Positions 7,091-16,249 of a stretch of DNA of 64,000 bases are shown one piece after another. This DNA comes from CAZMBI01 sp964564675. GTDB taxonomy: Bacteria > Pseudomonadota > Alphaproteobacteria > Rickettsiales > UBA3002. Position 1 is the first letter of the stretch. Every line of letters starts with the position of its first letter. The translations under genes were made by a program, and so were the position numbers. The notes beneath the pieces were generated by a model, which made no database searches, was not told the origin of the DNA, and saw only the letters and a program-made list of their open reading frames with translations. The stretch covers positions 124,001 through 188,000 of the forward strand of contig CAZMBI010000001.1 in NCBI GenBank assembly GCA_964564675.1. The letters are read 5' to 3'.

Positions 7091-9229
7091 ATGGCGCAGG
7101 CCGCACAAAGCCTGGAAGACGAAACCGCGACCGCCGCGCGCAGCGGCTCTATTGAAGATCTGGCGCTGATCGAAGATGCAGTTGACAGCTCGCTGGTTTC
7201 TCTACTGGAGACTTATGCGCCGCCCCACCGGTTTGATCAACTGCCGGCGGACGGCCTCCCGGGTCGCTTCAGCATAGCGCTGAACCAGCCCTTAGCACAG
7301 TTCGACACGTTCGGCGCCAAGGCCTTTGCCGCAACCTGCCAGTTTGACGCCAGCAAATCCGTTTACGCCCTGGTGTTCGATCCGCGCATTCCCTATCGCA
7401 AACAGACGATTGAAAAGATTAAAGGGCTGGAGCATCCCGGTTTATTAACCGTCTATGATGCCGCGACCGTTCGCCTGAGCCAGTGGGGCGAGGCGCGGCT
7501 GGTTGCCTTTCTTGACCGTCCGCAGGGAACCAGACTGTCGGAAATCCTCAAAGATGGCAGACGTTTTCAGGATAATGCCATACTGGACGCGTTTTTAACC
7601 CCCGTTATCGAAGGCCTGATGGCCATGCACGAGCTCGGGCTGCGACACGGGCGGCTTAACCCCGATAATATTTACGTGGGCGACAAGGCGGTCCTCGGCG
7701 AATGCATATCCGAGCCGCACGGTCTCAGCCAGGATTATCTGTATGAGCCTATTGAGCGCTGCATGGCCGATCCTTACGGCAAAGGCATGGCAACACCCAA
7801 AAGCGATGCCTATGCCGTGGGCGTGCTTGCCTATGAGTTGATGCACGGGCTGGAGCGCTTCCGCGCCATGGAAAAGTCTGACTATATCAAAGGGCTTTTG
7901 ACGTATGGCTCGTATCATCTGTTCACCACCAATAAAGAAATTAGCGACAGTTTTACGGATTTCTTCCGCGGGCTGTTTAATGAGAACAAGACCGAACGCT
8001 GGGGAATGGAACAGCTGCGTAGCTGGCTGGGCGGCAAACGCTTCAACCTGATTCAGCCTTCACTGCCCAAAGAAGCATCCCGCCCGTTTACGTTTATGGA
8101 CGAAAACTATGTCAGCCTGCGTTCGCTGGCTTATGCCATTCATCACAACTGGCCACAGGCCGCGAAAGAACTGCGCTCCTCCAAGCTGGACCGCTGGCTG
8201 CAAATGAGCGCCCACAAACCCCAGCTGGCGGAAAGGGTCGAGCGGATTTTACGCACCACGGGCGGCGCAGACTCCAAAAATCCCAAGCTGAACAACGAGT
8301 TCACGGCGCGTATGATTATCGCGCTGGATACCAACGGCACCATACGCATGGATAAAATCGCCCTCAATGTCGATGGGATCGGCACCAGCCTGGCGTATTA
8401 TCTGCGCAATCACATGCAAAGCGAGCTGAATCAGCTGGTGGATGTCGTGGCGTTTGATCTGCCCAGTTTCTGGGCGGACATGAACGAGGGGCCGAAAACG
8501 GAAGAGACGTCAGACGTTTTGTGGAAACTCCAGCATTTGCGGCTTCAGATGCAAAGCCAGGTCATTGGTTATGGTATGGAACGCGCGATGTATACGTTGA
8601 ATCCCTCGCTGCCCTGCCTTAGCGATCTGCTGCTCACCCATCATACCACCACGATGGAGGAGGTATTGCTCACGCTGGATGCGCTGGCGAAGGAAAAGGC
8701 GCAAAACACTTCGCTGCTTGACCGGCATCTGGCGGCATTTCTGGCCAGCAAGCTGGAGCTGAACAAGGAAATCAAATTCCATAACCTGTCGAAAATCCCA
8801 AAACTGCGTGACCATCCGGAATTGCAGGTGATGCGCATGCTCAGCATGGCGCAGGATCGTATCGAGCGGCGGAAACTGGTCGGCCTGAATTGCTGGGTCG
8901 CCATGCGCCTGCAGAAACTCTCCGAGCACATCCATAACCGCAAGGCCCGGCAACAATTAATGGACGTGCTGCGGCAGGCAGCTTCCACCGGTTATATCAG
9001 CCAGGTTCTCGCCGCATTGGTGGAAAATAATCTGGCCAAAGACGATCTCGATGGCTTCTCGCGGGCCGCCGCGATGTTCGCCCGCAATAAGAAGCGGCTG
9101 GACGTGCTGGGAAACCCCAAAACAGTGGCCAGTATGTCGCGGGATCTTGGCGGGCGGATTGCGGTGTTTACCGCTTACGTGATTCTAGGCATCACGGTAT
9201 ATGTCTTAGTAGAACAATATTACCTCTAA
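7091..9229 (+). CDS. Membrane-anchored protein pseudokinase
   Basis: 712 residues from the ATG at 7091, which follows GGGAG. A kinase-like fold is recognisable from roughly residue 60 to 320: HPGLLTVYD, the catalytic-loop position HGRLNPDNIYV (His186), the F-helix SDAYAVGVLAYELMHG. The catalytic Asp of HRD is Arg188, the DFG position reads LGE (202-204), and the beta-3 strand (YALVFDP) has no lysine, so phosphotransfer is unlikely. Residues ~330-680 are helical with no family I recognise, and one transmembrane helix ends the chain (RIAVFTAYVILGITVYVLV). It probably works as a cytoplasmic scaffold held at the inner membrane. The next gene, a small membrane protein, starts 15 bp downstream and is a likely partner. 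Confidence 0.75.
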   Translation: MAQAAQSLEDETATAARSGSIEDLALIEDAVDSSLVSLLETYAPPHRFDQLPADGLPGRFSIALNQPLAQFDTFGAKAFAATCQFDASKSVYALVFDPRIPYRKQTIEKIKGLEHPGLLTVYDAATVRLSQWGEARLVAFLDRPQGTRLSEILKDGRRFQDNAILDAFLTPVIEGLMAMHELGLRHGRLNPDNIYVGDKAVLGECISEPHGLSQDYLYEPIERCMADPYGKGMATPKSDAYAVGVLAYELMHGLERFRAMEKSDYIKGLLTYGSYHLFTTNKEISDSFTDFFRGLFNENKTERWGMEQLRSWLGGKRFNLIQPSLPKEASRPFTFMDENYVSLRSLAYAIHHNWPQAAKELRSSKLDRWLQMSAHKPQLAERVERILRTTGGADSKNPKLNNEFTARMIIALDTNGTIRMDKIALNVDGIGTSLAYYLRNHMQSELNQLVDVVAFDLPSFWADMNEGPKTEETSDVLWKLQHLRLQMQSQVIGYGMERAMYTLNPSLPCLSDLLLTHHTTTMEEVLLTLDALAKEKAQNTSLLDRHLAAFLASKLELNKEIKFHNLSKIPKLRDHPELQVMRMLSMAQDRIERRKLVGLNCWVAMRLQKLSEHIHNRKARQQLMDVLRQAASTGYISQVLAALVENNLAKDDLDGFSRAAAMFARNKKRLDVLGNPKTVASMSRDLGGRIAVFTAYVILGITVYVLVEQYYL

Positions 9230-9244
9230 CATATTGAGGCAGCG

Positions 9245-9742
9245 ATGGCCAAAAAAGATAAAAAACCAAAAAAAAACAAGAAAAAGAATGATAAACCCAG
9301 TAGCGCCAGAGTCACGGCGCTGTTAATCGTCGGCAGCCTGCTGATGATTATCTTCCTGCAGAAAACCTATATTTTGTTCGTTATCGGTATTCTGCCGACC
9401 ATCGTCGCTTATTATGTGGACCGCACCCCGTCGCGGCAGATTTTTCATACCGTGATGCCGTGTAATTTATCCGGCGTGTTACCCTTTGTAGTGGAACTGG
9501 CCATCAGGCAGCAAAACCAGTCCGGGGCGCTACAAAGCATGCTCGGCGATTTTACCGTACTGCTGATCATGTATGCTTCCGCTGCCTTTGGCTGGATTCT
9601 GGTTTATGCTGCCCCGCATATGGCATCACTGGTCATCGAAACGCTAAATAACCGACAGATCCGCAAACTGAAAAAGTCGCAGCAAAGCCTGGTCAATGAA
9701 TGGGGCGATGAGGTTGCTCGAATTGATGGCGAGGCAGCGTAG
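9245..9742 (+). CDS. Small membrane protein with lysine-rich N-terminus, pseudokinase partner
   Basis: 165 residues. The N-terminus is extremely basic (KKDKKPKKNKKKNDKP), followed by two close hydrophobic segments (~24-55: LLIVGSLLMIIFL, LFVIGILPTIVAYYV) and a third at ~105-125 (VLLIMYASAAFGWILVYAA). The C-terminus is polar. No family recognised. It is 15 bp downstream of the pseudokinase gene and presumably co-transcribed, so the two may form one membrane complex; that is inference from spacing. Confidence 0.75.
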   Translation: MAKKDKKPKKNKKKNDKPSSARVTALLIVGSLLMIIFLQKTYILFVIGILPTIVAYYVDRTPSRQIFHTVMPCNLSGVLPFVVELAIRQQNQSGALQSMLGDFTVLLIMYASAAFGWILVYAAPHMASLVIETLNNRQIRKLKKSQQSLVNEWGDEVARIDGEAA

Positions 9743-9787
9743 GGATTGCACTGGTCAAGCCGTGCCAAACGCGTTATATATAAGGGG

Positions 9788-10726
9788 ATGCATCAGGATT
9801 TAACGATATATCTGGCTCAGCCCCGCGGCTTTTGCGCCGGGGTGGAGCGCGCCATCGAAATCGTTGAACGCGCTCTGGAACTTTATGGACCGCCCGTGTA
9901 TGTTCGCCACGAAATCGTTCACAATCAATGGGTTGTGCAGGATTTGCGGGCCAAAGGGGTGGTGTTTGTTAAAGAAGTCTCCGAGATTCCCGACGGCGGT
10001 GTCACCATTTTTTCCGCCCACGGCATTTCCGAAAAAGTCGAAAGCGAAGCCAGGCTGCGCGACCTGCCAGTGATTGATGCGACCTGCCCGCTGGTAACCA
10101 AAGTGCACAACCAGGCCAAACGGTATGAAAAAGCCGGTTACGAAATCGTGCTTATCGGCCATGCCGGCCACCCGGAGGTGGAGGGCACGAGCGGCCGGGT
10201 AAACCGCGTCCATCTCGTTCAGGAAGAAGCGGATGTCGCGCGCCTGCAGGTGGATAATCCCGAAAAACTCGCCTATGTCACGCAGACCACGCTGGGTGTG
10301 GATGACACCAAAGGCATCATCGCGCGCCTGCAACAGCGCTTCCCCTCCATTATCGGTCCCCACACCGAAGATATCTGCTATGCTACACAAAACCGCCAAA
10401 ACGCCGTGCGGGCGCTGGCCGAACATATCGATGTGCTGTTAATCGTCGGCTCGCCCAACAGCTCCAATTCCAACCGCCTGCGTGATCTCGGCGAGGAGAT
10501 GGGCGTACCATCCTATTTAATCGACGACGCCCGGCAGATTGATCCGGCCTGGATAGACGATGCTCACAGCGTGGGCATCACCGCCGGCGCCTCCGCGCCC
10601 GAGCTGCTGGTGCAGCGCGTTATTACATACATCGAAACCCGGCGGACGGTAGCGGTTAAACCGTTTGAAGGGGTCGTGGAAACCACCCGGTTTAATCTGC
10701 CTGCTCAACTAAGAGCGGCCGGCTAG
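9788..10726 (+). CDS. ispH: 4-hydroxy-3-methylbut-2-enyl diphosphate reductase (IspH/LytB)
   Basis: Last step of the MEP isoprenoid pathway, forming IPP and DMAPP with a [4Fe-4S] cluster. The three cluster cysteines are Cys16 (RGFCAGV), Cys100 (ATCPLV) and Cys197 (DICYATQNR), with GSPNSSNSNRL following. Length 312 is typical. The ATG at 9788 places the first cysteine at the usual distance; an upstream TTG at 9746 is possible but adds residues unlike the family. A three-hairpin repeat follows the gene. Confidence 0.96.
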   Translation: MHQDLTIYLAQPRGFCAGVERAIEIVERALELYGPPVYVRHEIVHNQWVVQDLRAKGVVFVKEVSEIPDGGVTIFSAHGISEKVESEARLRDLPVIDATCPLVTKVHNQAKRYEKAGYEIVLIGHAGHPEVEGTSGRVNRVHLVQEEADVARLQVDNPEKLAYVTQTTLGVDDTKGIIARLQQRFPSIIGPHTEDICYATQNRQNAVRALAEHIDVLLIVGSPNSSNSNRLRDLGEEMGVPSYLIDDARQIDPAWIDDAHSVGITAGASAPELLVQRVITYIETRRTVAVKPFEGVVETTRFNLPAQLRAAG

Positions 10727-10828
10727 GTTCAATCACCCATTACAATTACCCATTCATAGTGCATTTTGTTGTACGCCTCGCTGCACGCGCAGTGGAATAT
10801 TTATCCGCGCGTGTAAGATAGACATGAT

Positions 10829-10931
10829 ATTGTTGATTAACGTTGTTAATCGACAACGAAGCCCGCCGTGAGGCGGGATTCCGCCGCGTAGCGAGCGTCT
10901 TTATGCGGAGCATAAAGTCAGTTAGCTATAT
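10829..10931. repeat. Three-hairpin repeat element, copy 1
   Basis: About 103 bp, nearly identical to 29371-29474. In order it contains a 12-bp inverted repeat around GTT (GTTAATCGACAA right arm), a CCCGCC-GTGA-GGCGGG hairpin, and a TTATGC-GGA-GCATAA-type hairpin, then the tail GTCAGTTAGCTATAT. In this copy the first stem has one T for C change that keeps a G-U pair. It lies between the convergent ispH and purU genes, so it may act as a two-way terminator as well as a mobile repeat. Confidence 0.85.
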
Positions 10932-10950
10932 CGGTGGCACCATCGGACAA

Positions 10951-11811
10951 TTACCGAAATACCACGGTCTTATTGCCGTTCATCACCACCCGATGTTCGA
11001 TATGGTAGCGCACGGCCCGGGCCAATACGAGGCATTCGGTGTCGCGGCCGATGGCAACCAGAGATTCGGGGCTGTCGGCATGAGTCACGCGCGCAGTTTC
11101 CTGCTCGATAATCGGCCCCTCATCCAGATCGTCAGTAACGTAATGCGCCGTGGCGCCGATCAGCTTCACCCCGCGCTCATAAGCCTGATGGTAGGGACGC
11201 GCACCCTTAAAACTGGGCAGAAAGGAATGGTGAATATTAATCGCCCGCCCTTCCAGCTTGCGGCATAGCTCAGAAGACAGAATCTGCATATACCGCGCCA
11301 GCACCACCACATCGGCGGCAAGCGACTGAATCAGCTCCCAGATCCGATCTTCCTGTTCGGGCTTGCGCTCCGGTGTCACCGGCAAGTGATGATAGGCAAT
11401 GCCGTGCCATTCCACAATGCTGCGCATAGTCTCATGATTGGAAATCACCGCCGGAATCTCCACCGGCAAGGTACCGGTATGATAGCGGTGCATCAAATCA
11501 TTGAGGCAATGGCCTTCTTTAGAAACCAGTATCACCACGCGTTGCTTGCGCAGGGTATCGTGCAGTTGCCAATGCATGGCAAAGGGCGTGCCAATGGTCT
11601 CGCCGAACACACGGCGCAGCGTCTTCTCGTCCGGAGTTTTCGGCCCGGCGCTGAAATCCACCCGCATGAAAAAGCGGCCCGTATCGGGGTCGCCATATTG
11701 CGTGGATTCCAGAATAAACCCGTCATGCTCGCTCAGAAATCCGGCCACGGCAGCCACAATCCCTTTTACATCATAACAGGACAGCGTGAGAATATAGCGT
11801 TGGTTGGTCAT
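10951..11811 (-). CDS. purU: Formyltetrahydrofolate deformylase (PurU)
   Basis: Hydrolyses 10-formyl-THF to THF and formate. The N-terminal ~85 residues form an ACT-type regulatory domain (YILTLSCYDVKGIVAAVAGFL). The formyltransferase-like catalytic domain follows, with AVISNHETMRS, MQILSSELCRKLEGRAINIHHSFLP and GATAHYVTDDLDEGPIIEQE, including the catalytic Asn-His-Asp set (INIHHS, DDLDEGP). 286 residues is normal. Confidence 0.95.
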   Translation of the reverse strand: MTNQRYILTLSCYDVKGIVAAVAGFLSEHDGFILESTQYGDPDTGRFFMRVDFSAGPKTPDEKTLRRVFGETIGTPFAMHWQLHDTLRKQRVVILVSKEGHCLNDLMHRYHTGTLPVEIPAVISNHETMRSIVEWHGIAYHHLPVTPERKPEQEDRIWELIQSLAADVVVLARYMQILSSELCRKLEGRAINIHHSFLPSFKGARPYHQAYERGVKLIGATAHYVTDDLDEGPIIEQETARVTHADSPESLVAIGRDTECLVLARAVRYHIEHRVVMNGNKTVVFR

Positions 11812-11859
11812 GGCAATTAGCTGTTAGCAGTTAGCCGGGTGAAAGAGAAGTAAAAAGCC

Positions 11860-13767
11860 CTACTCGGCCTTTCGGGGAATCAGGCAGGTCACCGTGGTGC
11901 CCTCGTTGGGCATGGATTCCAGCGAGACCGAACCCTGGTGCAGTTCGATAAAACTCTTCACGATCGACAGGCCAAGCCCCGAACCGGATTGCTGGCCGGC
12001 CGCCGCACCGGCACGGTAGAATTTATCGAACACCAGCCGCTGCTGCGCTTGTTCTATACCAACGCCGTAATCTTTCACCCATACCACGACCCAGTCAGTA
12101 TCGCGGGGCTGTGCGCCGACTTCGATCGATCCCCCGGGGCGGGAATATTTCACAGCGTTGGACAACAGGTTGAACAATACCTGTTTGATACGGGTTTCAT
12201 CGGCCTCAATCGTGCCGATATCCAGCTCGCACTGCAGCGAAATACTCAGATCCAGCGCTTTCAGGCGGGACTTGAATAACAACAGAACGGACTCAAGCAT
12301 TTCATACAGATTCAGCTGGGAGAGATCCAGATGCATGTAGCCGGCCTCGATACTGGCCAGATCCAGAATGTTATTAATCAATTGCCCCAAATGCTGTGAT
12401 GACTGGTGAATACCTTCGACATATTCACGCTGTTTCTCGGTCAGCCCGCCGAAATATTCATTGCGCAGAATATCGGAAAAGCCGCTGATCGAGGTCAGCG
12501 GCGAGCGCAACTCATAAGACACATTGGCCAGAAATTCAGTTTTAATGCGATCGGCCGCCTGCAGCGCCTCGTTTTTCTCACGCAACGAACGTTCAACCAG
12601 CATGGAGTCAGTCATATCGATATAGGTCAGCAGCATCCCACCATCGGGCAGCGGCACCATGCGCCAATCCAGGATCACACCGTCGGCGCGCTCCAATCGG
12701 CCATATTGCACTTCGCGCTGTTGCAGCCGGGCAATAAAATCCTCCTTGAAAGCGCCCCAGTCTGCCACGCGGAAATAATCCTGACATAAATCAAGCACTT
12801 CACGAATATGCGGCTCGGAAAGCAGGAACTTTTCCTCAAGCTGCCATAGCTGTGCATAATTGGGATTGGAGAGTTTTAGCCGACCATCCTCGCCGACCAC
12901 CACAACCGCCTCATGCAGATTATCAAGCGTCTCGCGCTGCACGGCGATCAACGTGTTGTATGAGCGTTCAAGCGCCAGCCGGTCGGTGACATCTTCAAAC
13001 GCAAACAATAACCCACCCAGCGCATGCGGAATAGCCAGTACGCGCAGGATTTTCTCGTCCGGCAGATAAAAGAATTCCTCGTGCGGTTCGATCAGATCAT
13101 GAAATAACCGCGTCTGCTGCTCCTTGAATGCGGGAAAATTCGCCACCTCTGGCAGCCGGCGCTTGGTTCTCAGCGCCTCAAGCAGCTCGCCAAACGTGGG
13201 CTGTGTATCGAGCCAGCTTTCATCCAGCCGCCACAATGCCGTAAACGCAAAATTATACGACTGCAGCCGGGTATCTTTGCCGAAAATCGCCATGGCGCTG
13301 GTTGAGCTTTCCAGAAAATCCTGCTGCGCCGAAATGTGCTGATTGACTTGATTGCGGATTTCTTCCTGATCAGTAATATCAATGGCATAGCCGGTAATTA
13401 CCGCTTCCGCCGGCACTGGATTTTCATGAATACGAAACAGCCGGCGCTTGCCGCCCACGATCAAGTGCTGCTCAACCACGACTTCCTCGCCGCTTTGCCA
13501 CGCCTTCTGCGTGAGATCAGCATGCCCTTTAAATAACTCAAGCCCGCCGATATTCAGAGAATCTTCAATATCTTGCTCGATCAGCTCGGAAAACGCCGTA
13601 TTGCAATAAATCATCGTCAGGTCGGGGCGGCGCTGCCAGAAGGGAATGTCGGACTGATTGACAATACTTGCAATCTGGCGCGCATCTTCGCGTACGCCTC
13701 CCCCGCGCACCGGTTTCGTGCCCTGCTCCGAAGCGGCCTGCTGCTTTCCTGATGGAGTGGGTGCCAT
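11860..13767 (-). CDS. divL: DivL-type sensor kinase with tyrosine at the phospho-acceptor site
   Basis: 635 residues, no transmembrane segment. The N-terminal part carries at least two PAS-like modules (DIPFWQRRPDLTMIYCNTAF; later ETLDNLHEAVVVVGEDGRL and GGMLLTYIDMTD). The dimerisation helix reads FLANVSYELRSPLTSISGFS, with Tyr418 where histidine kinases have His. That replacement is the hallmark of DivL, the alphaproteobacterial cell-cycle factor that controls CckA in response to DivK. The ATP-binding domain keeps N (LLSNAVKYS), G1 (VKDYGVGIEQA) and G2 (GSGLGLSIV) boxes. Shorter than the 769-residue Caulobacter protein. Linkage to ahcY is seen in other alphaproteobacteria. Confidence 0.9.
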   Translation of the reverse strand: MAPTPSGKQQAASEQGTKPVRGGGVREDARQIASIVNQSDIPFWQRRPDLTMIYCNTAFSELIEQDIEDSLNIGGLELFKGHADLTQKAWQSGEEVVVEQHLIVGGKRRLFRIHENPVPAEAVITGYAIDITDQEEIRNQVNQHISAQQDFLESSTSAMAIFGKDTRLQSYNFAFTALWRLDESWLDTQPTFGELLEALRTKRRLPEVANFPAFKEQQTRLFHDLIEPHEEFFYLPDEKILRVLAIPHALGGLLFAFEDVTDRLALERSYNTLIAVQRETLDNLHEAVVVVGEDGRLKLSNPNYAQLWQLEEKFLLSEPHIREVLDLCQDYFRVADWGAFKEDFIARLQQREVQYGRLERADGVILDWRMVPLPDGGMLLTYIDMTDSMLVERSLREKNEALQAADRIKTEFLANVSYELRSPLTSISGFSDILRNEYFGGLTEKQREYVEGIHQSSQHLGQLINNILDLASIEAGYMHLDLSQLNLYEMLESVLLLFKSRLKALDLSISLQCELDIGTIEADETRIKQVLFNLLSNAVKYSRPGGSIEVGAQPRDTDWVVVWVKDYGVGIEQAQQRLVFDKFYRAGAAAGQQSGSGLGLSIVKSFIELHQGSVSLESMPNEGTTVTCLIPRKAE

Positions 13768-13935
13768 TATATACCTTTTACATCTGATTATTCCTTATCG
13801 TAAGCGCAGGAATCGATCCAGAATAAATTGGGCCATTACCTTTACCGGCAAGCATACAAACGCAGGGGCATTTGACTCGTACGCATTATTTATCCGTATG
13901 GTTAGCGCCCCCTGAGCACGCGCGGGCAATGCCGG

Positions 13936-15249
13936 TTAATAGCGATAGGTATCCGGCTTAAAGGGGCCATCGACAGGCACGCCGATATAATCAGCCTGGT
14001 CCTTGTTGAGACTGGTAAGCCTGGCGCCGATTTTTTCCAGATGTAATGCGGCGACTTTTTCATCCAGATGTTTGGGCAACACATAGACCTGATGTTCATA
14101 TTGCGCGTGATTCTGCCACAGCTCGATTTGCGCCAGCACCTGATTGGTAAAGCTGGTGCTCATCACGAAACTCGGGTGGCCGGTGGCGCAACCCAGATTC
14201 ACCAGCCGGCCCTTGGCCAGCATAATCAGGCGCTTGCCGTCGGGGAACTCGACCTCATCCACCTGCGGTTTGACTTCGTGCCACTGCATATTATTGAGCG
14301 ACTCCACCTGAATTTCATTATCGAAGTGGCCGATATTGCAGACGATCGCGCGATCCTTCATGGCGCGCATATGCTCAAGCGTGAGGATATCCTTGTTACC
14401 GGTCGCCGTGACGAATATGTCACAAAACGGCGCCGCCTCGTCCATGGTTATCACCTCAAAGCCTTCCATCACTGCCTGCAGAGCGCAAATCGGGTCGATC
14501 TCGGTGACATAAACCCGCGCCCCGTGGCCCTGCAGCGCCTTGGCGCAGCCTTTGCCGACATCGCCGTAACCGGCAACCACCACGCGCTTGCCGGCAATCA
14601 TCACATCGGTGGCGCGTTTAATGCCATCGGGCAGTGACTCGCGGCAGCCATAGAGATTGTCGAATTTGGATTTGGTCACCGAATCGTTTACATTAATGGC
14701 CGGGCACAGCAATTCGCCCTTTTTGGCCATTTCATGCAGGCGCAGCACACCGGTCGTGGTTTCCTCGGAAATCCCTTTAATGTCTTTGAAATAGTGCGGG
14801 TATTTATCGTGCATGATCTGGCTGAGATCCCCGCCGTCATCGAGGATCATGTTAGGCAGCCAGCCGTCCGGCCCGTGAATGGTCTGCTCAATGCACCACT
14901 CATATTCTTCCTCGGTCTCGCCCTTCCATGCGAACACCGGCATGCCGGTAGCGGCAATCGCAGCCGCAGCCTGATCCTGCGTGGAGTAGATGTTGCAACT
15001 GCTCCAGCGCACCGTGGCACCCAGCGCGGTCAGGGTTTCAATCAACACCGCGGTTTGAATGGTCATGTGCAAACACCCGGAAATGCGCGCGCCTTTCAGC
15101 GGCTGCTGGGAGGCAAACTCCTCGCGCAGCGCCATCAACCCTGGCATTTCGGTCTCGGCAATGGCGATTTCTCGGCGGCCCCAGTCGGCGAGGCCGATAT
15201 CGGCGATTTTATAATCCTGCTGGGTGGCTTGCATGGCGGGTGCGTTCAT
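13936..15249 (-). CDS. ahcY: Adenosylhomocysteinase
   Basis: Hydrolyses S-adenosylhomocysteine to adenosine and homocysteine using bound NAD. 437 residues with GCLHMTIQTAVLIETL, SSCNIYSTQDQAAAA, the NAD-binding GYGDVGKGCAKAL, NVNDSVTKSKFDN and the closing PDTYRY. It lies 14 bp downstream of the L,D-transpeptidase-like gene on the same strand, so no room exists for an SAH riboswitch directly in front of it. Confidence 0.97.
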   Translation of the reverse strand: MNAPAMQATQQDYKIADIGLADWGRREIAIAETEMPGLMALREEFASQQPLKGARISGCLHMTIQTAVLIETLTALGATVRWSSCNIYSTQDQAAAAIAATGMPVFAWKGETEEEYEWCIEQTIHGPDGWLPNMILDDGGDLSQIMHDKYPHYFKDIKGISEETTTGVLRLHEMAKKGELLCPAINVNDSVTKSKFDNLYGCRESLPDGIKRATDVMIAGKRVVVAGYGDVGKGCAKALQGHGARVYVTEIDPICALQAVMEGFEVITMDEAAPFCDIFVTATGNKDILTLEHMRAMKDRAIVCNIGHFDNEIQVESLNNMQWHEVKPQVDEVEFPDGKRLIMLAKGRLVNLGCATGHPSFVMSTSFTNQVLAQIELWQNHAQYEHQVYVLPKHLDEKVAALHLEKIGARLTSLNKDQADYIGVPVDGPFKPDTYRY

Positions 15250-15263
15250 CGTTCAATCCTTTT

Positions 15264-15779
15264 TTATGTAGCGGTTGGTGTAATCTCTATACGCGCATCT
15301 ATAGCTAGCTGAGATAAAATTGCCAGCAAATCCTCTTTGGCAATCGCGATACAGCCTTCGGTCGGTTCATAATCGGGCGCTGCGACATGGACAAAGATGG
15401 CGCTGCCCTTTCCCGGTTTGGCCGGATAATCATTGTAGCCAATCGGCACGATCAGGTCATAGCGATCATCGTCGCGCCATAAATGCTCGTGCGACGCATT
15501 GATCGGCCGCTGCACATGCTGATTATAGGCCGGGTGGTCCGGGTCATCGCACCAGCCGTCCTGCCGCGTGATCGCCCGCAGCGGCAGTTCGGTTTTGGGC
15601 ATCAACGCGCATTTATCGGGCCGATACCACACTTCACGCAGGGCATAGGTGCCGGTCGGGGTTTTCAGATCACCTTCCCGCTTATGCTCGGGCGTGACAA
15701 AACCGCCCTTGCCGATCACACAGGGATAGGCATCCCCGCCGCATTCCAGCCTGTGCGCATCCAACACCTTTATGCTCAT
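15264..15779 (-). CDS. L,D-transpeptidase catalytic-domain protein (YkuD family)
   Basis: About 171 residues consisting of the YkuD domain. The active-site signature is FVHVAAPDYEPTEGCIAI, with catalytic Cys in the GC pair and upstream His. KTPTGTYALREVWYR is the other conserved block. Family members cross-link or modify peptidoglycan, but this one shows no signal peptide, so either it acts with another exporter or has a different role. The ATG at 15779 follows AAAGGG; a longer start would add residues without homology. ahcY follows after 14 bp. Confidence 0.85.
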   Translation of the reverse strand: MSIKVLDAHRLECGGDAYPCVIGKGGFVTPEHKREGDLKTPTGTYALREVWYRPDKCALMPKTELPLRAITRQDGWCDDPDHPAYNQHVQRPINASHEHLWRDDDRYDLIVPIGYNDYPAKPGKGSAIFVHVAAPDYEPTEGCIAIAKEDLLAILSQLAIDARIEITPTAT

Positions 15780-15868
15780 ACATGCCGCCCTTTCTGCTAG
15801 AAAAACACTAGCCACACCGGCATGCTATGTTTATTGTACCGATCTGGCAAGCATACTGGAGTGTTATC

Positions 15869-16237
15869 ATGCCATCTTTTCAGACCATGGACGCGTTAAA
15901 TCTCTGGCATCGCATTTTATCGCGCGCCATGAACGAATTGCCCAACGATCTCTCCTCACGCCAAATGGCGGTGATGACTGCGGTCTATCTGACCGAACCG
16001 CCGCATACCATACGCAGCCTGTCACATCATCTGAATATCTCCAAGCCCGCCATCTGCCGCGCAGTCGACAGCCTGTCGATGATGGGGTTGATCAAGCGCA
16101 AAAAAGATGAAACTGACAAGCGCAACGTCTTTGTTCAGCGCACCATTAACGGTTCGGTTTTTCTGAGTGATCTGGGCGATATCGTCATGCAGGAATGCAC
16201 TAGCGATAAAGTGCTGGACACTGCCGAGGCAGCATAA
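15869..16237 (+). CDS. MarR-type winged-helix regulator
   Basis: About 122 residues. The winged-helix core is at ~30-90: LSSRQMAVMTAVYL, TIRSLSHHLNISKPAICRAVDSLSMMGLIKRKKDETDKRNVFVQ, a textbook MarR recognition helix and wing. The ATG at 15869 follows TGGAG at good spacing. The gene precedes the GYF-like membrane protein by 12 bp and is likely co-transcribed with it. Ligand unknown. Confidence 0.85.
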   Translation: MPSFQTMDALNLWHRILSRAMNELPNDLSSRQMAVMTAVYLTEPPHTIRSLSHHLNISKPAICRAVDSLSMMGLIKRKKDETDKRNVFVQRTINGSVFLSDLGDIVMQECTSDKVLDTAEAA

Positions 16238-16249
16238 TATCACCGCCAC

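Noticed and set aside
10829..10931. Insertion sequence remnant
   Set aside because: The unit is only ~103 bp, has no coding potential and shows three hairpins rather than terminal repeats; a repeat element fits better.
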